Shown here: positions 8,638 to 18,200 of the stretch, in pieces
How the letters are laid out: every line of letters starts with the position of its first letter
How positions within the stretch are numbered: position 1 is the stretch's first letter
Assembly (NCBI RefSeq): GCF_024220515.1
Contig: NZ_JAMXOT010000131.1
Span: forward strand, 1 to 32,425
Direction of reading: 5' to 3'
DNA length: 32,425 bases
Origin: Oscillatoria sp. HE19RPO
GTDB lineage: Bacteria > Cyanobacteriota > Cyanobacteriia > Cyanobacteriales > Laspinemataceae
Notes under the pieces: model-generated
Databases searched by the model: none
The model's input: only the letters and a program-made list of their open reading frames with translations
Told to the model about the DNA's origin: nothing
Made by a program: the position numbers and the translations under genes

Positions 8638-11600
8638 GTGCTGGAATTCTTGAACAATCTGCTCACCCCACGTTCCTATATTCCACACGGCCATTGTTAC
8701 CTTTGGCAAACTCCCCTTGTTGCACTGCATCTGGTTAGCGATGCGCTGATTGCGATCGCCTACTTCTCCATTCCCACGATGCTGATTTACTTCATCTACA
8801 AACGCAGAGATATTGCTTTTTCGAGCATCTTTGCGATGTTTGGAGCCTTTATTGTCCTCTGTGGCGTAGGTCATTTATTAGATATTTGGACCCTGTGGCA
8901 TCCCGATTATTGGCTTTCTGGCATCGAGCGAGCCCTGACAGCGATCATCTCTTGCTATACCGCATTGCGACTGGTGGAACTGCTGCCCCAATTTCTTTCC
9001 CTACGAACGCCAGAACAGCTTGAAGCCGTGAATCAGGAATTACAGAAACAAATCGCCGAACGGCAACGAACAGAAGAAATTCTGCAAGCGCTGGTGTCCG
9101 GAACTGCTTCAGTGACAGGACAAGATTTTTTTCCAGCCCTGGTTAAAAACTTAGCCAAGGCTTTAGATGTAAAGTATGTGATTGTTTCTGAAAAAAGTCA
9201 CACTCAAGAGCAAACCTTGGAGAGTTTGGGCTTCTGGGCTGGGGATGGGTTGGGCAATAATTTTAATTATGAATTTACCGGAAGACCTTGTGATTTTATT
9301 GCTTATAGCAAGGAATTTTCCTGCTACTCGGAGAACCTGCGAGAGTATTTTCCCAATGACCCATTGTTGGAAGGAATTGCCGCAGAAAGCTATCTGGGGG
9401 TTGCTTTATTAGATAGCAATCAACAGGCGATCGGAAATCTTTGTATTCTTGATGTAAAACCCTTAGAAGCCGAGGCGCAAGCCCGAGCGATCATGAGTGT
9501 TTTTGCTGCCCGGGCCGCCACGGAGTTGCAGCGCAAATGGGCAGAAGAAGAGAAACGTCTTGCCTATGAAGAGTTAGAAGTTCGCGTTGAAAAGCGCACC
9601 GCCGAATTGGTGGCGGTCAACTCGACTTTAGAAACTGAAATTCAAGAACGGATTGATATAGAAGCCGAACTGCGGGTGATGGCGGAACGGGAAAAAACGA
9701 TTTCCATCATCATCCAAAGGATGCGGGAAAGTTTGAATTTAGAGACAATTTTTCATGCCACTACCAACGAACTGCGGCAAGCTGTTGACTGCGATCGGGT
9801 CGTGATTTATCGCTTTAATCCCGATTGGAGTGGCGCATTAGTTTCCGAATCCGTTACCCCCGGTTGGGATGTGTTATTGCCGGACCAAGCCAACGATCCA
9901 ATTCTGACTCAAGTCACCACGGATGCACCCGGTTGTGCCCTCATTCAAATGAATTCCGCGAATTTCTTGATTAAAGATACTTACCTGCAAGAACAGCAAG
10001 GGGGGATTTATCGACAAAAACAGATGTTTTGTTGCGTTTCTGATATCTATCAAGCCAGTTTTAGCGCTTGCTATATAGATTTTTTAGAGCAATTCAATGC
10101 CCGAGCTTATGTCATTTCTCCCATTTTTTGTGGAAATACGCTCTGGGGCTTGCTGGGCGTGTATCAAAATAGTGGTCCCCGAGACTGGAAAGAGGCCGAA
10201 GCCAAAATTGTTACCCAAATTAGCAATCAACTCGGAGTCGCAGTTCAACAAGCCGAACTGTTTGCCCAAACTCAAAAACAAGCCGAAGAATTGCATCGTA
10301 CTGCTGAAGCTGCTAAGGCAGCAAACCGAGCTAAAAGCGAATTTTTAGCGAATATGAGCCACGAACTGAGAACACCTCTGAATGCAATTTTAGGGTTTAC
10401 TCAACTGATGCAACGAGATAATTCTCTGGGGTCGGTGCATCAAGGATATATTGACATCATCAACAAAAGTGGTGCTCATTTACTGGCTTTAATTAATGAT
10501 GTCTTAGAAATGTCGAAAATTGAAGCAGGGCGAGTCACCTTGAATGAGGTTGAATTTGACCTACCCAAACTGGTGTACAGCTTGGAATCCATGCTGCAAC
10601 TCAAAGCTAAATCTAAAGGATTAAGCCTGAAATTTGAGCTGCAACCTGACCTCCCGCAATTTATTCGCGGCGATGAAAATAAATTACGTCAGGTTCTGAT
10701 TAATCTCTTGGGAAATGCCATCAAATTTACCAACAAGGGGCGGGTTACCCTGCGGATATCTAGTCCAGAATTTAATTCCGACTCAGACATTGAGACTTCG
10801 CACCAATCTAGGGTGCAATTTGAAGTTGAAGATACGGGTCCCGGACTCAGTTCTGAAGATATCAAAGACCTCTTTCAGGCATTTCAGCAGACTCGGGTAG
10901 GGCGGCAATCCCAAGAAGGAACAGGTTTAGGACTGCGAATTTCTCAGAAATTTGTGCAATTAATGGGAGGAGTCATTACGGTTACCAGTACCGTCGGAGA
11001 AGGGAGTCGCTTTAAATTTGAGATTCCTGTAGGTTTAGTTCAGGGGTCCACAATTGACAAGATGTGTGACCTCAACGGTGCCATTCGGTTAGCACCCGGA
11101 CAACCGAGTTATCGAATTTTAGTGGTGGAAGATAATCCAATTAACCGATTACTATTAGTGACCTTGTTGAAGGATATCGGAGTGGAAGTTCTGGAAGCAG
11201 AAAATGGGGAAGTGGCGATCGCCGCTTGGCAACAGTGGCATCCCCACCTGATTTTCATGGATATGCATATGCCCAAAATGGATGGATATGAGGCAACCCA
11301 AAACATTAAACAATTCCTCAACCGCACAAACCCATCCAGTGATTTACCCCCTGTTCCTCCAATTATTGCGATTACTGCCAGTGCCTTTTCAGAAAATCGA
11401 GAAGAATGTTTACAAGCAGGCTGCGATAATTTCGTCAGCAAACCCTTCCGTCGCGAAGAAATCTTAGATACGATCTCCCAGTATTTAGGGGCAAAATACT
11501 CCTACCAGGAAACACCAAATATTGCCACTCGTCCAGCAGCACAGTATCAAAAACCCCAGAGCGAACTTCCCCCCGATGCCCTAAATTGTATGCCCGCAGA

Positions 11601-11784
11601 TTGGGTGGAGCAATTTTACAATGCCGTCGCCCAAGGTAGCGATACCCTTGCTTTAGAACTGATGAAAGCAATTCCAGCAGAACAGTCTAAGCTCATCGAA
11701 ACTTTAACAGTTCTCTTAGAAAACTACCAATTCGATCGCCTGATGGAATTGGCACAATCGCATTCTCCAACTCTATCGACTTAA
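8638..11784 (+). CDS. Ethylene-receptor-like hybrid histidine kinase (EBD-GAF-GAF-HisKA-HATPase-REC)
   Basis: The N-terminus (about residues 25-115) is a three-helix ethylene-binding domain. Asp35, Tyr42, Ile45, Pro46, Ile72, Cys75 and His79 match Arabidopsis ETR1 Asp25, Tyr32, Ile35, Pro36, Ile62, Cys65 and His69 with a constant offset of 10. The Cu(I)-binding Cys and His are therefore present. GAF1 spans about 150-296. A coiled coil (about 300-350) leads to GAF2 (about 366-542), which is of the phytochrome/cyanobacteriochrome type. It keeps a Cys at the usual bilin position (Cys478) but has Tyr479 where His is normal, and DTYL where DXCF lineages have their second Cys. The kinase core has phospho-acceptor His575 (MSHELRTP), N-box Asn689/Asn693, G1 DTGPG (732-736) and G2 GTGLGL (761-766). 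The C-terminal receiver (about 824-950) has Asp875 and Lys935. About 95 residues of unknown role follow. GTG at 8638 has AAGGAG 9 nt upstream (8623-8628). The domain plan recalls Synechocystis SynEtr1/UirS. Confidence 0.95.
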   Translation: MLEFLNNLLTPRSYIPHGHCYLWQTPLVALHLVSDALIAIAYFSIPTMLIYFIYKRRDIAFSSIFAMFGAFIVLCGVGHLLDIWTLWHPDYWLSGIERALTAIISCYTALRLVELLPQFLSLRTPEQLEAVNQELQKQIAERQRTEEILQALVSGTASVTGQDFFPALVKNLAKALDVKYVIVSEKSHTQEQTLESLGFWAGDGLGNNFNYEFTGRPCDFIAYSKEFSCYSENLREYFPNDPLLEGIAAESYLGVALLDSNQQAIGNLCILDVKPLEAEAQARAIMSVFAARAATELQRKWAEEEKRLAYEELEVRVEKRTAELVAVNSTLETEIQERIDIEAELRVMAEREKTISIIIQRMRESLNLETIFHATTNELRQAVDCDRVVIYRFNPDWSGALVSESVTPGWDVLLPDQANDPILTQVTTDAPGCALIQMNSANFLIKDTYLQEQQGGIYRQKQMFCCVSDIYQASFSACYIDFLEQFNARAYVISPIFCGNTLWGLLGVYQNSGPRDWKEAEAKIVTQISNQLGVAVQQAELFAQTQKQAEELHRTAEAAKAANRAKSEFLANMSHELRTPLNAILGFTQLMQRDNSLGSVHQGYIDIINKSGAHLLALINDVLEMSKIEAGRVTLNEVEFDLPKLVYSLESMLQLKAKSKGLSLKFELQPDLPQFIRGDENKLRQVLINLLGNAIKFTNKGRVTLRISSPEFNSDSDIETSHQSRVQFEVEDTGPGLSSEDIKDLFQAFQQTRVGRQSQEGTGLGLRISQKFVQLMGGVITVTSTVGEGSRFKFEIPVGLVQGSTIDKMCDLNGAIRLAPGQPSYRILVVEDNPINRLLLVTLLKDIGVEVLEAENGEVAIAAWQQWHPHLIFMDMHMPKMDGYEATQNIKQFLNRTNPSSDLPPVPPIIAITASAFSENREECLQAGCDNFVSKPFRREEILDTISQYLGAKYSYQETPNIATRPAAQYQKPQSELPPDALNCMPADWVEQFYNAVAQGSDTLALELMKAIPAEQSKLIETLTVLLENYQFDRLMELAQSHSPTLST

Positions 11785-11789
11785 ATCTC

Positions 11790-12206
11790 ATGGTTAATCA
11801 ATCCCCATCCCCCAATTTAGGAAATCCTATGACTATTTTAATCGTAGATGATGTTCCCGATAACATTCGTCTACTCTCCCGAATTTTAGTCAAGCGGGGA
11901 TATCAAACCCGAAAAGCTCTGAATGGGGCTATGGCACTGACGGCAATTCAAACTTCTAAACCTCGTCTAATTCTATTAGATGTTCAGATGCCTGACATGA
12001 GTGGCTATGAACTCTGCCAGATGCTTAAATCTGAACCTGATAACCATCACATCCCTATCATTTTTTTAAGTGCCAATGATGATAATTCAGCTAGAAAAAA
12101 AGCTCTTAGCCTTGGAGCCGCAGACTATATTGCCAAGCCCTTCAACATAGAAAAACTCGTCACCACAATCAAATATCAGATAGAAATAACCTCTGTTTAT
12201 TATTAA
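11790..12206 (+). CDS. Single-domain response regulator
   Basis: This is a stand-alone receiver domain with no output module. It shows LIVDDVPDN at the acidic pocket, the phospho-acceptor Asp in LILLDVQMPDMSGYE and the conserved Lys in YIAKPF. It starts 5 nt after the hybrid kinase stop and is almost certainly co-transcribed with it. It is therefore a good candidate phospho-relay partner or diffusible output of the kinase (inference). The start is ambiguous. ATG at 11790 gives 138 aa but has no ribosome site. An in-frame ATG at 11829 has AGGA 6 nt upstream and gives 125 aa beginning MTILIVDD, and may be the true start. The receiver is related to the one at the N-terminus of the downstream cyclase, suggesting shared ancestry. 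Confidence 0.92.
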   Translation: MVNQSPSPNLGNPMTILIVDDVPDNIRLLSRILVKRGYQTRKALNGAMALTAIQTSKPRLILLDVQMPDMSGYELCQMLKSEPDNHHIPIIFLSANDDNSARKKALSLGAADYIAKPFNIEKLVTTIKYQIEITSVYY

Positions 12207-12249
12207 ATCTATCTGTTAAATTAAATAATCAAAGTTATCATTTCAGAGG

Positions 12250-12352
12250 TTATAGCGGTTTCCGAAATTATGAAGTACAGCTATTAAGGAGTGCGCTTAC
12301 CGCAATCCCAAAGAATAAAGAATGTACCTCATAATTGTGGGAAATGCTATAA
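12250..12352. mobile_element. MITE-like element, about 103 bp, with 30-bp terminal inverted repeats
   Basis: The ends are TTATAGC...GCTATAA. The left arm (12250-12279) and the reverse complement of the right arm (12323-12352) agree at about 24 of 30 positions without gaps, sharing TTATAGC, AATTATGA and GTACA blocks. There is no coding capacity. Terminal TA dinucleotides would suit an IS630/Tc1-type parent element (inference). It sits in the 474-bp gap between the response regulator and the cyclase gene. That gap contains no gene. Confidence 0.6.
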
Positions 12353-12441
12353 AAATTGCATCTACACAAAAGAACAGATTGCTCTGATTTTAGATTATCT
12401 CTTATCTTGAGCAATAAGTTGGAGGATTATTCTCTAGTCCT

Positions 12442-12464
12442 CCCGGAGAATTTCTCTGGGTTTT
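12442..12464 (+). terminator. Possible intrinsic terminator
   Basis: CCCGGAGAA (12442-12450) can pair with TTCTCTGGG (12452-12460), including one G-T wobble, followed by TTTT. A second stem GGAGGA/TCCTCC (12421-12426, 12438-12443) overlaps it. It is about 235 bp beyond the response regulator stop and could end the kinase-regulator transcript before the cyclase gene. The T-run is short and the loop very tight, so the call is weak. Confidence 0.35.
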
Positions 12465-12680
12465 AACTTGAAAAAAAATGGGAGATTAACAGGGTTTTTC
12501 TTAATCAACAATCAAACTCCGCCCTTGAAACTTATGTAATCAACAAAATATTATACCTCTTCCAGAATTACCAAAATTTTAACTCAAATCTCCAGATGCC
12601 CAGAATTAAAAGAAAGTTCCACAAGGCATCAAAACCCCTGTAAAATTAAAGGCAGCTCGAAACTTTTCTTAGGTAAAGCT

Positions 12681-14618
12681 ATGACTGAATCTCAAAACAA
12701 TCAAAGAACCGCTAATATTTTAATTGTAGATGATAAGCTTGAAAATATTCGATTTTTAGCCAATTTTTTATCTAATCAAGGATATTCAATTCGTAAGGCA
12801 ACGAATGGTAAATATGCATTAAATGCTTCCAAAATGCTTCCACCCGACCTAATCCTCTTAGATATTAATATGCCAGAAATGGGAGGATACGAAGTTTGTG
12901 AACAGCTAAAAACCGACCCTAAAACAAGCGATGTTCCCGTCATTTTTTTGAGTGCTGGTAATGAAATTGAGGATAAACTTAAAGCCTTTCAAGCCGGAGG
13001 AATCGATTACATCACCAAACCCTTTCAACTTGAAGAAGTTTTAGCCAGAGTACAAACCCAACTCAACTTAAAAACCCTCCAACAACAATTAAAGCTGAAA
13101 AATGAAGAATTGCAGGAAACAGTAAGCGGCTTAACAAAAGCCCAAGCTGATTTAGAAGCATCCCAAAGCGAATTACTTGCCCTCATTAAAAGCATGAATG
13201 AATTAATTTATGTTTTAGATGCTCAGGGACAGTATCTAAAATTTGCTAACACCAATACCAAACTCCTTTTCCAACCGTCTGAAGACATTGTGGGTAAAAC
13301 AATTCATGATGTACTCCCCGAAGAAACTGCTCAAGTTTTATTAGTAGAAATTCGAGAAGCTTTAGCTCGACAAGAAACTCGGGAAGTCGAATATAGTTTG
13401 ACATTCAGCCAAACTCAAATAGAAGTATCTGCAAGCATTTCTCCCATTTCTTTGAACTCAGTTCTCTGTGTCGTCCGAGATATCAGCGATCGCAAACGCC
13501 GAGAAGAAGCCCTCCAACTCATTGTTGAAGGCACTGCTTCCAAAACTGGACAAGACTTTTTCCAGGCTTGCGTTCAATATTTGGCGGAAATCCTGGGAAT
13601 TCGTTATGCCTTTATCACCGAATGTGCGAACCCACAAAAAACCCGGGTTCGGATGTTATCCTTTTGGAAAGACCAAAACTTTTCTGAAAACTTAGAATAT
13701 GATTTAGTCGGGACACCCTGCGATGAAGTCATTACCAATGGACAATATTATTGCTATCCTGATAATATTATTGCTCGGTTTCCTGATGATGCCGATTTAG
13801 TTAAGTTACAAGCGCAAAGCTATGCGGGAATCCCCTTACTTGATACAACAGGGGATGTGATTGGTCATATTGCCGTCTTAGATACCCACCCGATGGTTGA
13901 TGACGAAACCCGCAAGCTCGTCTTGAAAATTTTTGCAGCAAGAGCCGGTGCTGAATTAGAGCGAAAAATTACCGATATAGCCTTGCAACAAAGTCAAGAA
14001 CAAACCGAGAGATTATTATTAAACATTTTACCCAAAGCCATTGCAGACCGCTTGAAAACCGATACCCGTGCCATTGCCGAACAATTTGATGAAGTCACCA
14101 TTTTATTTTCTGATATTGTCGGCTTTACTCCCCTCTCCGCCCAAATGCAACCGACGGAGTTAGTCAACTTACTCAATGAAATTTTCTCAACTTTTGACAC
14201 ACTCAGCGACAAACTAGGGTTAGAGAAAATTAAAACCATAGGCGATGCCTATATGGTAGTCGGTGGATTACCTGTGAAACACCCTAATTCTGCCGAGGCC
14301 GTTGCTCAAATGGCCTTAGAAATGCAATCCAGCATCGTCCAATTTCAATCCCACTATGGCGAAGTCCTTCAAATTAGAATCGGCATCAACACCGGGCCCG
14401 TCGTCGCTGGCGTAATTGGTGTGAAAAAGTTTAGTTACGACTTATGGGGAGATGCCGTCAATGTCGCCTCTCGCATGGAATCATCAGGCATTCCCGGGAA
14501 AATTCAAGTCACAGAAACCGTTTACGAACGGTTAAAACATCAGTTCCACTTCGAGGAACGAGGACCCATTGAGGTGAAAGGAAGAGGAGAAATGATGACT
14601 TATTGGTTAGTGGGATAA
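12681..14618 (+). CDS. Adenylate cyclase with REC, PAS and GAF input domains
   Basis: This is a cytoplasmic class III nucleotide cyclase making cAMP under two-component control. The order is receiver (about 10-130; Asp61, Lys113), coiled coil (about 130-170), PAS (about 165-270), GAF (about 275-432) and cyclase domain (about 465-645). Metal-binding residues are Asp478 (FSDIVGFT) and Asp522 (GDAYMV). Asn594 and Arg598 match the transition-state residues. Lys518 (KIKTIGD) and Asp587 (SYDLWG) are the adenine-selecting pair, so ATP rather than GTP is expected. The GAF contains GTASKTGQDFF, closely matching GTASVTGQDFF of the kinase at 8638, so the two sensors share a ligand-domain type. ATG at 12681 has AGG 7 nt upstream. 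The layout recalls CyaC-type cyanobacterial cyclases. The 474-bp gap upstream suggests its own promoter. Confidence 0.93.
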   Translation: MTESQNNQRTANILIVDDKLENIRFLANFLSNQGYSIRKATNGKYALNASKMLPPDLILLDINMPEMGGYEVCEQLKTDPKTSDVPVIFLSAGNEIEDKLKAFQAGGIDYITKPFQLEEVLARVQTQLNLKTLQQQLKLKNEELQETVSGLTKAQADLEASQSELLALIKSMNELIYVLDAQGQYLKFANTNTKLLFQPSEDIVGKTIHDVLPEETAQVLLVEIREALARQETREVEYSLTFSQTQIEVSASISPISLNSVLCVVRDISDRKRREEALQLIVEGTASKTGQDFFQACVQYLAEILGIRYAFITECANPQKTRVRMLSFWKDQNFSENLEYDLVGTPCDEVITNGQYYCYPDNIIARFPDDADLVKLQAQSYAGIPLLDTTGDVIGHIAVLDTHPMVDDETRKLVLKIFAARAGAELERKITDIALQQSQEQTERLLLNILPKAIADRLKTDTRAIAEQFDEVTILFSDIVGFTPLSAQMQPTELVNLLNEIFSTFDTLSDKLGLEKIKTIGDAYMVVGGLPVKHPNSAEAVAQMALEMQSSIVQFQSHYGEVLQIRIGINTGPVVAGVIGVKKFSYDLWGDAVNVASRMESSGIPGKIQVTETVYERLKHQFHFEERGPIEVKGRGEMMTYWLVG

Positions 14619-14623
14619 GGAAG

Positions 14624-15034
14624 ATGTTTGTAGTAACGACTTCAGTCGTTTTCTAATGTTCGTAGTAACGACTTCAGTCGTTATTCCCCTTTCATGGGTT
14701 CTTTTTTCAAGGTTCAAAAACGGGACCCCACCCTAACCCTACCCTTGCCAAGGGGAGGGGACCGGAGGTGGTTTGGCTTTGTCAGAGTTGAATTAAAACT
14801 ACCTTTGGAAACTGGGGAAGATAACGACTGAAGTCGTTACTACAAACATTGACCCAGCCGCCCCCTTTTCAAAGTCCCTCTCCTCTTAGGAGAGGGATTT
14901 AGGGAGAGGTTCTTCGCCCCCGCCGTTACCTTTTAAGCGTCTGTTCGGAGACTGGATCTAAAGCCTCCAAAGAGGGCGTGACTTGGCATTGGCTTTCGTC
15001 ACGCGGTAACGACTGAAGTCGTTACTACAAACAT
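14624..15034. repeat. Four copies of a REP-like palindromic repeat, two in each orientation
   Basis: A roughly 27-bp unit with core AGTAACGACTTCAGTCGTT occurs at 14624-14650 and 14656-14682 (plus) and inverted at 14823-14849 and 15008-15034. The core itself is nearly palindromic (AACGACTtcAGTCGTT). The pairs face each other, so the patch is bounded by inverted copies. The interval also contains a GC-rich hairpin, CCCTaCCCTT/AAGGGgAGGG, at 14737-14759. This lies in the 614-bp gap between the convergent cyclase and glutamate synthase genes, which holds repeats only and no gene. Confidence 0.85.
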
Positions 15035-15245
15035 CGCCCCAACCGTCAACTTCTCAAAGTCCCTCTCCTCTTAGGAGAGGGATTTAGGGAGAGGTTCTTC
15101 CCCCCAACCCTTACCTTCTCAAAGTCCCTCTCCTCTTAGGAGAGGGATTTAGGGAGAGGTTCTTCCCTTACGCCGTTACCTTCTCAAAGTCCCTCTCCTC
15201 TTAGGAGAGGGATTTAGGGAGAGGTTCTTCCCTTACGCCTTCACC
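14871..15245. repeat. Hairpin repeat: one dispersed copy plus a 65-bp x3 tandem array running into the glsF stop
   Basis: A 44-bp module containing the perfect 9-bp stem CCCTCTCCT/AGGAGAGGG with loop CTT begins at 14871, 15056, 15121 and 15186. The last three belong to an exact 65-bp tandem (15051-15115, 15116-15180, 15181-15245). The third unit contains the stop codon (15233-15235) and last codons of the glutamate synthase gene. Inner units carry a degraded copy of that same gene end (TTACGCCGTTACCTTCTCAA). The hairpins follow the gene on its own strand and could act in 3'-end formation, though no T-tract follows them. Confidence 0.85.
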
Positions 15246-18200
15246 GCCACCTTCTCAACCGTCGGTTCAGCAGATGCCTCGGGACTGTCCGCTTCCGAAG
15301 GCGGGACCACCTGCCAGAACTTCGGTAAATACTCCGTCCAGTTCTCCAGAATCCGAGATGCCTTGTCGCTACCCGTGTGTTCTTGGTGCATCTGAATCAT
15401 CTCCTTGAGTTGCGCCTCCCCAGCAGGCGTCGTCACCCGTTGAACATGGACAATCTCATGATTCACCAACTCATCAAAATTGCCCTCTTCATCTAGGAAA
15501 TAGGCCAATCCGCCAGTCATCCCGGCCCCTACGTTCCGGCCCGTTTGACCCAGGACGACAATCACGCCGCCGGTCATATATTCACAGGCATGGTCCCCAG
15601 CCCCTTCAATCACGGCTTTACCTAGGGAGTTGCGGACGGCAAACCGTTGTCCGGCTTGACCCCGGGCAAACAGGTATCCTCCGGTGGCCCCATAGAGGCA
15701 GGTGTTGCCCACGATCGCATTCTCGGACGGATTATAAGTAGCTCCCGCTGGTGGGACCACCACCAAAGTTCCGCCAGTCATCCCTTTACCCACATAATCA
15801 TTGGCTTCCCCTTCTAGGCGCAGGGTGACTCCAGAAACATTAAACGCCCCAAAACTCTGGCCTGCTGCCCCTTGGAAGGTCAAGTTAATCTGACCACCAA
15901 AGCCATTATTGCCATAGCGAGAGGCAATTTCTCCCGCCAGACGCGCCCCAACGGAACGGTCTGTATTCACAATCGGGAAGATTTTGGAAACTTGAGATTG
16001 AGTGGCGATCGCCCCGGTAATCTCCCCATCCGCCAGCAAATCATCATCCAACACCGGCCCATTGCTATGCACTGGACCATGATTTAACCAACTGCGTTTG
16101 CGAAGCATCTCCGCAGGAGAATCGCCCCGGGTATCCGGCAACATCTTCGTAATCACATCCAAACTCAACCCCTGAGTCTTGGTCAACTGCACCGACTCGC
16201 GCAGGGTGAGCAAATCTCCGCGTCCAATCACTTCCTGCAAAGAGCGATATCCCAACATCGCCAACAACTGCCGCACCTCTTCCCCAATGAAATAGAAGAA
16301 GTTGACCACGTGCTCGGGGACTCCAGTAAACCGCGCCCGGAGTTTCTCCTGCTGGGTGGCGACTCCCACGGGACAGTTGTTGGTATGGCAAATCCGGGCC
16401 ATGATGCAACCTTCGGCAATCATGGCGATACTGCCAAAGCCAAACTCTTCCGCCCCCATCAAGGCCGCAATCAGGACATCCCAGCCACTTTTCAAGCCGC
16501 CATCGGTGCGGAGGACGACGCGATCGCGCAGTCCATTGCCCATCAACACCCGCTGCACTTCCGCTAACCCCAACTCCCAGGGACTCCCGGCGTGTTTAAT
16601 CGAACTCAAGGGAGAAGCGCCGGTGCCGCCATCATGTCCGGAAATCTGGATAATATCTGCATTTGCTTTAGCCACCCCAGCGGCGATCGTGCCAATGCCA
16701 ATTTCCGAAACTAATTTCACCGAAACCCCCGCTTTGGGATTGATTTGGTGCAGGTCAAAAATTAACTGGGCCAAATCCTCAATACTGTAGATATCATGGT
16801 GCGGTGGCGGCGAAATCAGGGGAACTCCTGCCTTAGATTTCCGCAACATGGCGATATAAGGACTGACTTTTTTCCCGGGGAGTTGGCCGCCTTCTCCGGG
16901 TTTGGCCCCTTGCGCCATTTTAATTTCGATTTGCTTGGCATTCATCAGGTACTCGGGAGTCACCCCAAAGCGACCGGAGGCCACCTGTTTGATGGCGGAG
17001 GAAGCGGTATCGCCATTTTTCAAGCCGTTGAGATGGGGTAACGAAGGCGACTTACCTTGGTCATCCACATTATCCAAGACCCCAAAGCGCACCGGGTCTT
17101 CTCCACCTTCCCCGGAGTTGGATTTACCACCAATCCGGTTCATGGCGACTGCGAGCACTTCATGGGCTTCCCGAGACAGGGCCCCGAGGGACATCCCGCC
17201 AGTGCAGAACCGTTTGAGAATTTCTGCCACGGGTTCGACTTCATCAATGGAAATCGAAGGGCGATCGCTCTTGAAATCCAACAAATCCCGCAACGCCGTC
17301 GGCGGACGTTCGGCTAAATACTGTTTATAGAGTTGGTAATGTTCATACCCTTCTCCCGAACCCTTCATATCCGCCACTGCCTTATGCAGCGCCTTGGACA
17401 TTTCCGGGGAGTTCATGTGATATTCACCACCGGGACGATACTGCACAAACCCTTCATTCGGCAACTTTTTACCTGCTGGTTGGGGGAAGGCTTTCTCATG
17501 GAACGCCCGCAGTTCTGAAGCTAATTCAGCCACGCTCAAGCCGCCAATTTGAGAAGCAGTACCCACAAAGGCCAAATCCAGCAATTCCCGACCAATCCCG
17601 ATCGCCTCAAAAATCTGAGCGCCGTGATAACTCGACAGCAGGGAAATCCCCATCTTGGAGAGAATCTTCAACAGTCCCGCCTCGATCGCATGACGGTAAT
17701 TTTCCTGGGACTGCTCAAGGGTGACTTGAGGCAGTTTACCCCGTTCCATCAATTTCTGCGTTTTGCCATCTTCATGCCAATGACGCACGGATTCTAAGGC
17801 CAAATAGGGACAAACCGCAGAAGCGCCATAGCCAATCAAACAGGCAAAATGATGGGTGCTCCAACATTGAGCCGTATTAACAATTAAAGAAGCATGAGAG
17901 CGCAAACCGGCCCGAATCAGGGCATGGTGAACCGCCCCAACTGCCACCAATGGGGGAATGTAGGTAGTGCTGGAGTTGGGTCCGGGTGCATCACTCAGAA
18001 TCAGCAGGGTTGCGCCATTTCGCACCGCTTCAGCGGCCTGATGGCAGAGGTTTTGCACTGATTCGGCCAATTCTGAGGGGCTATCCGTCAGGGGAAATAG
18101 GGTAGACAGAGACACCGCATCAGACCGAGATTCAATCTGGCGTAAATCCGCTTCATTGAGAACCGGGGAGTCAATTTCTAGTTGTTTCGCCAGTTCGGGT

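Noticed and set aside
15051-15245. CRISPR-like regular repeats
   Set aside because: The 65-bp units are contiguous tandem duplications with near-identical spacers and there are no cas genes nearby. The heptamer arrays at 26251 and 27693 also have no spacers.
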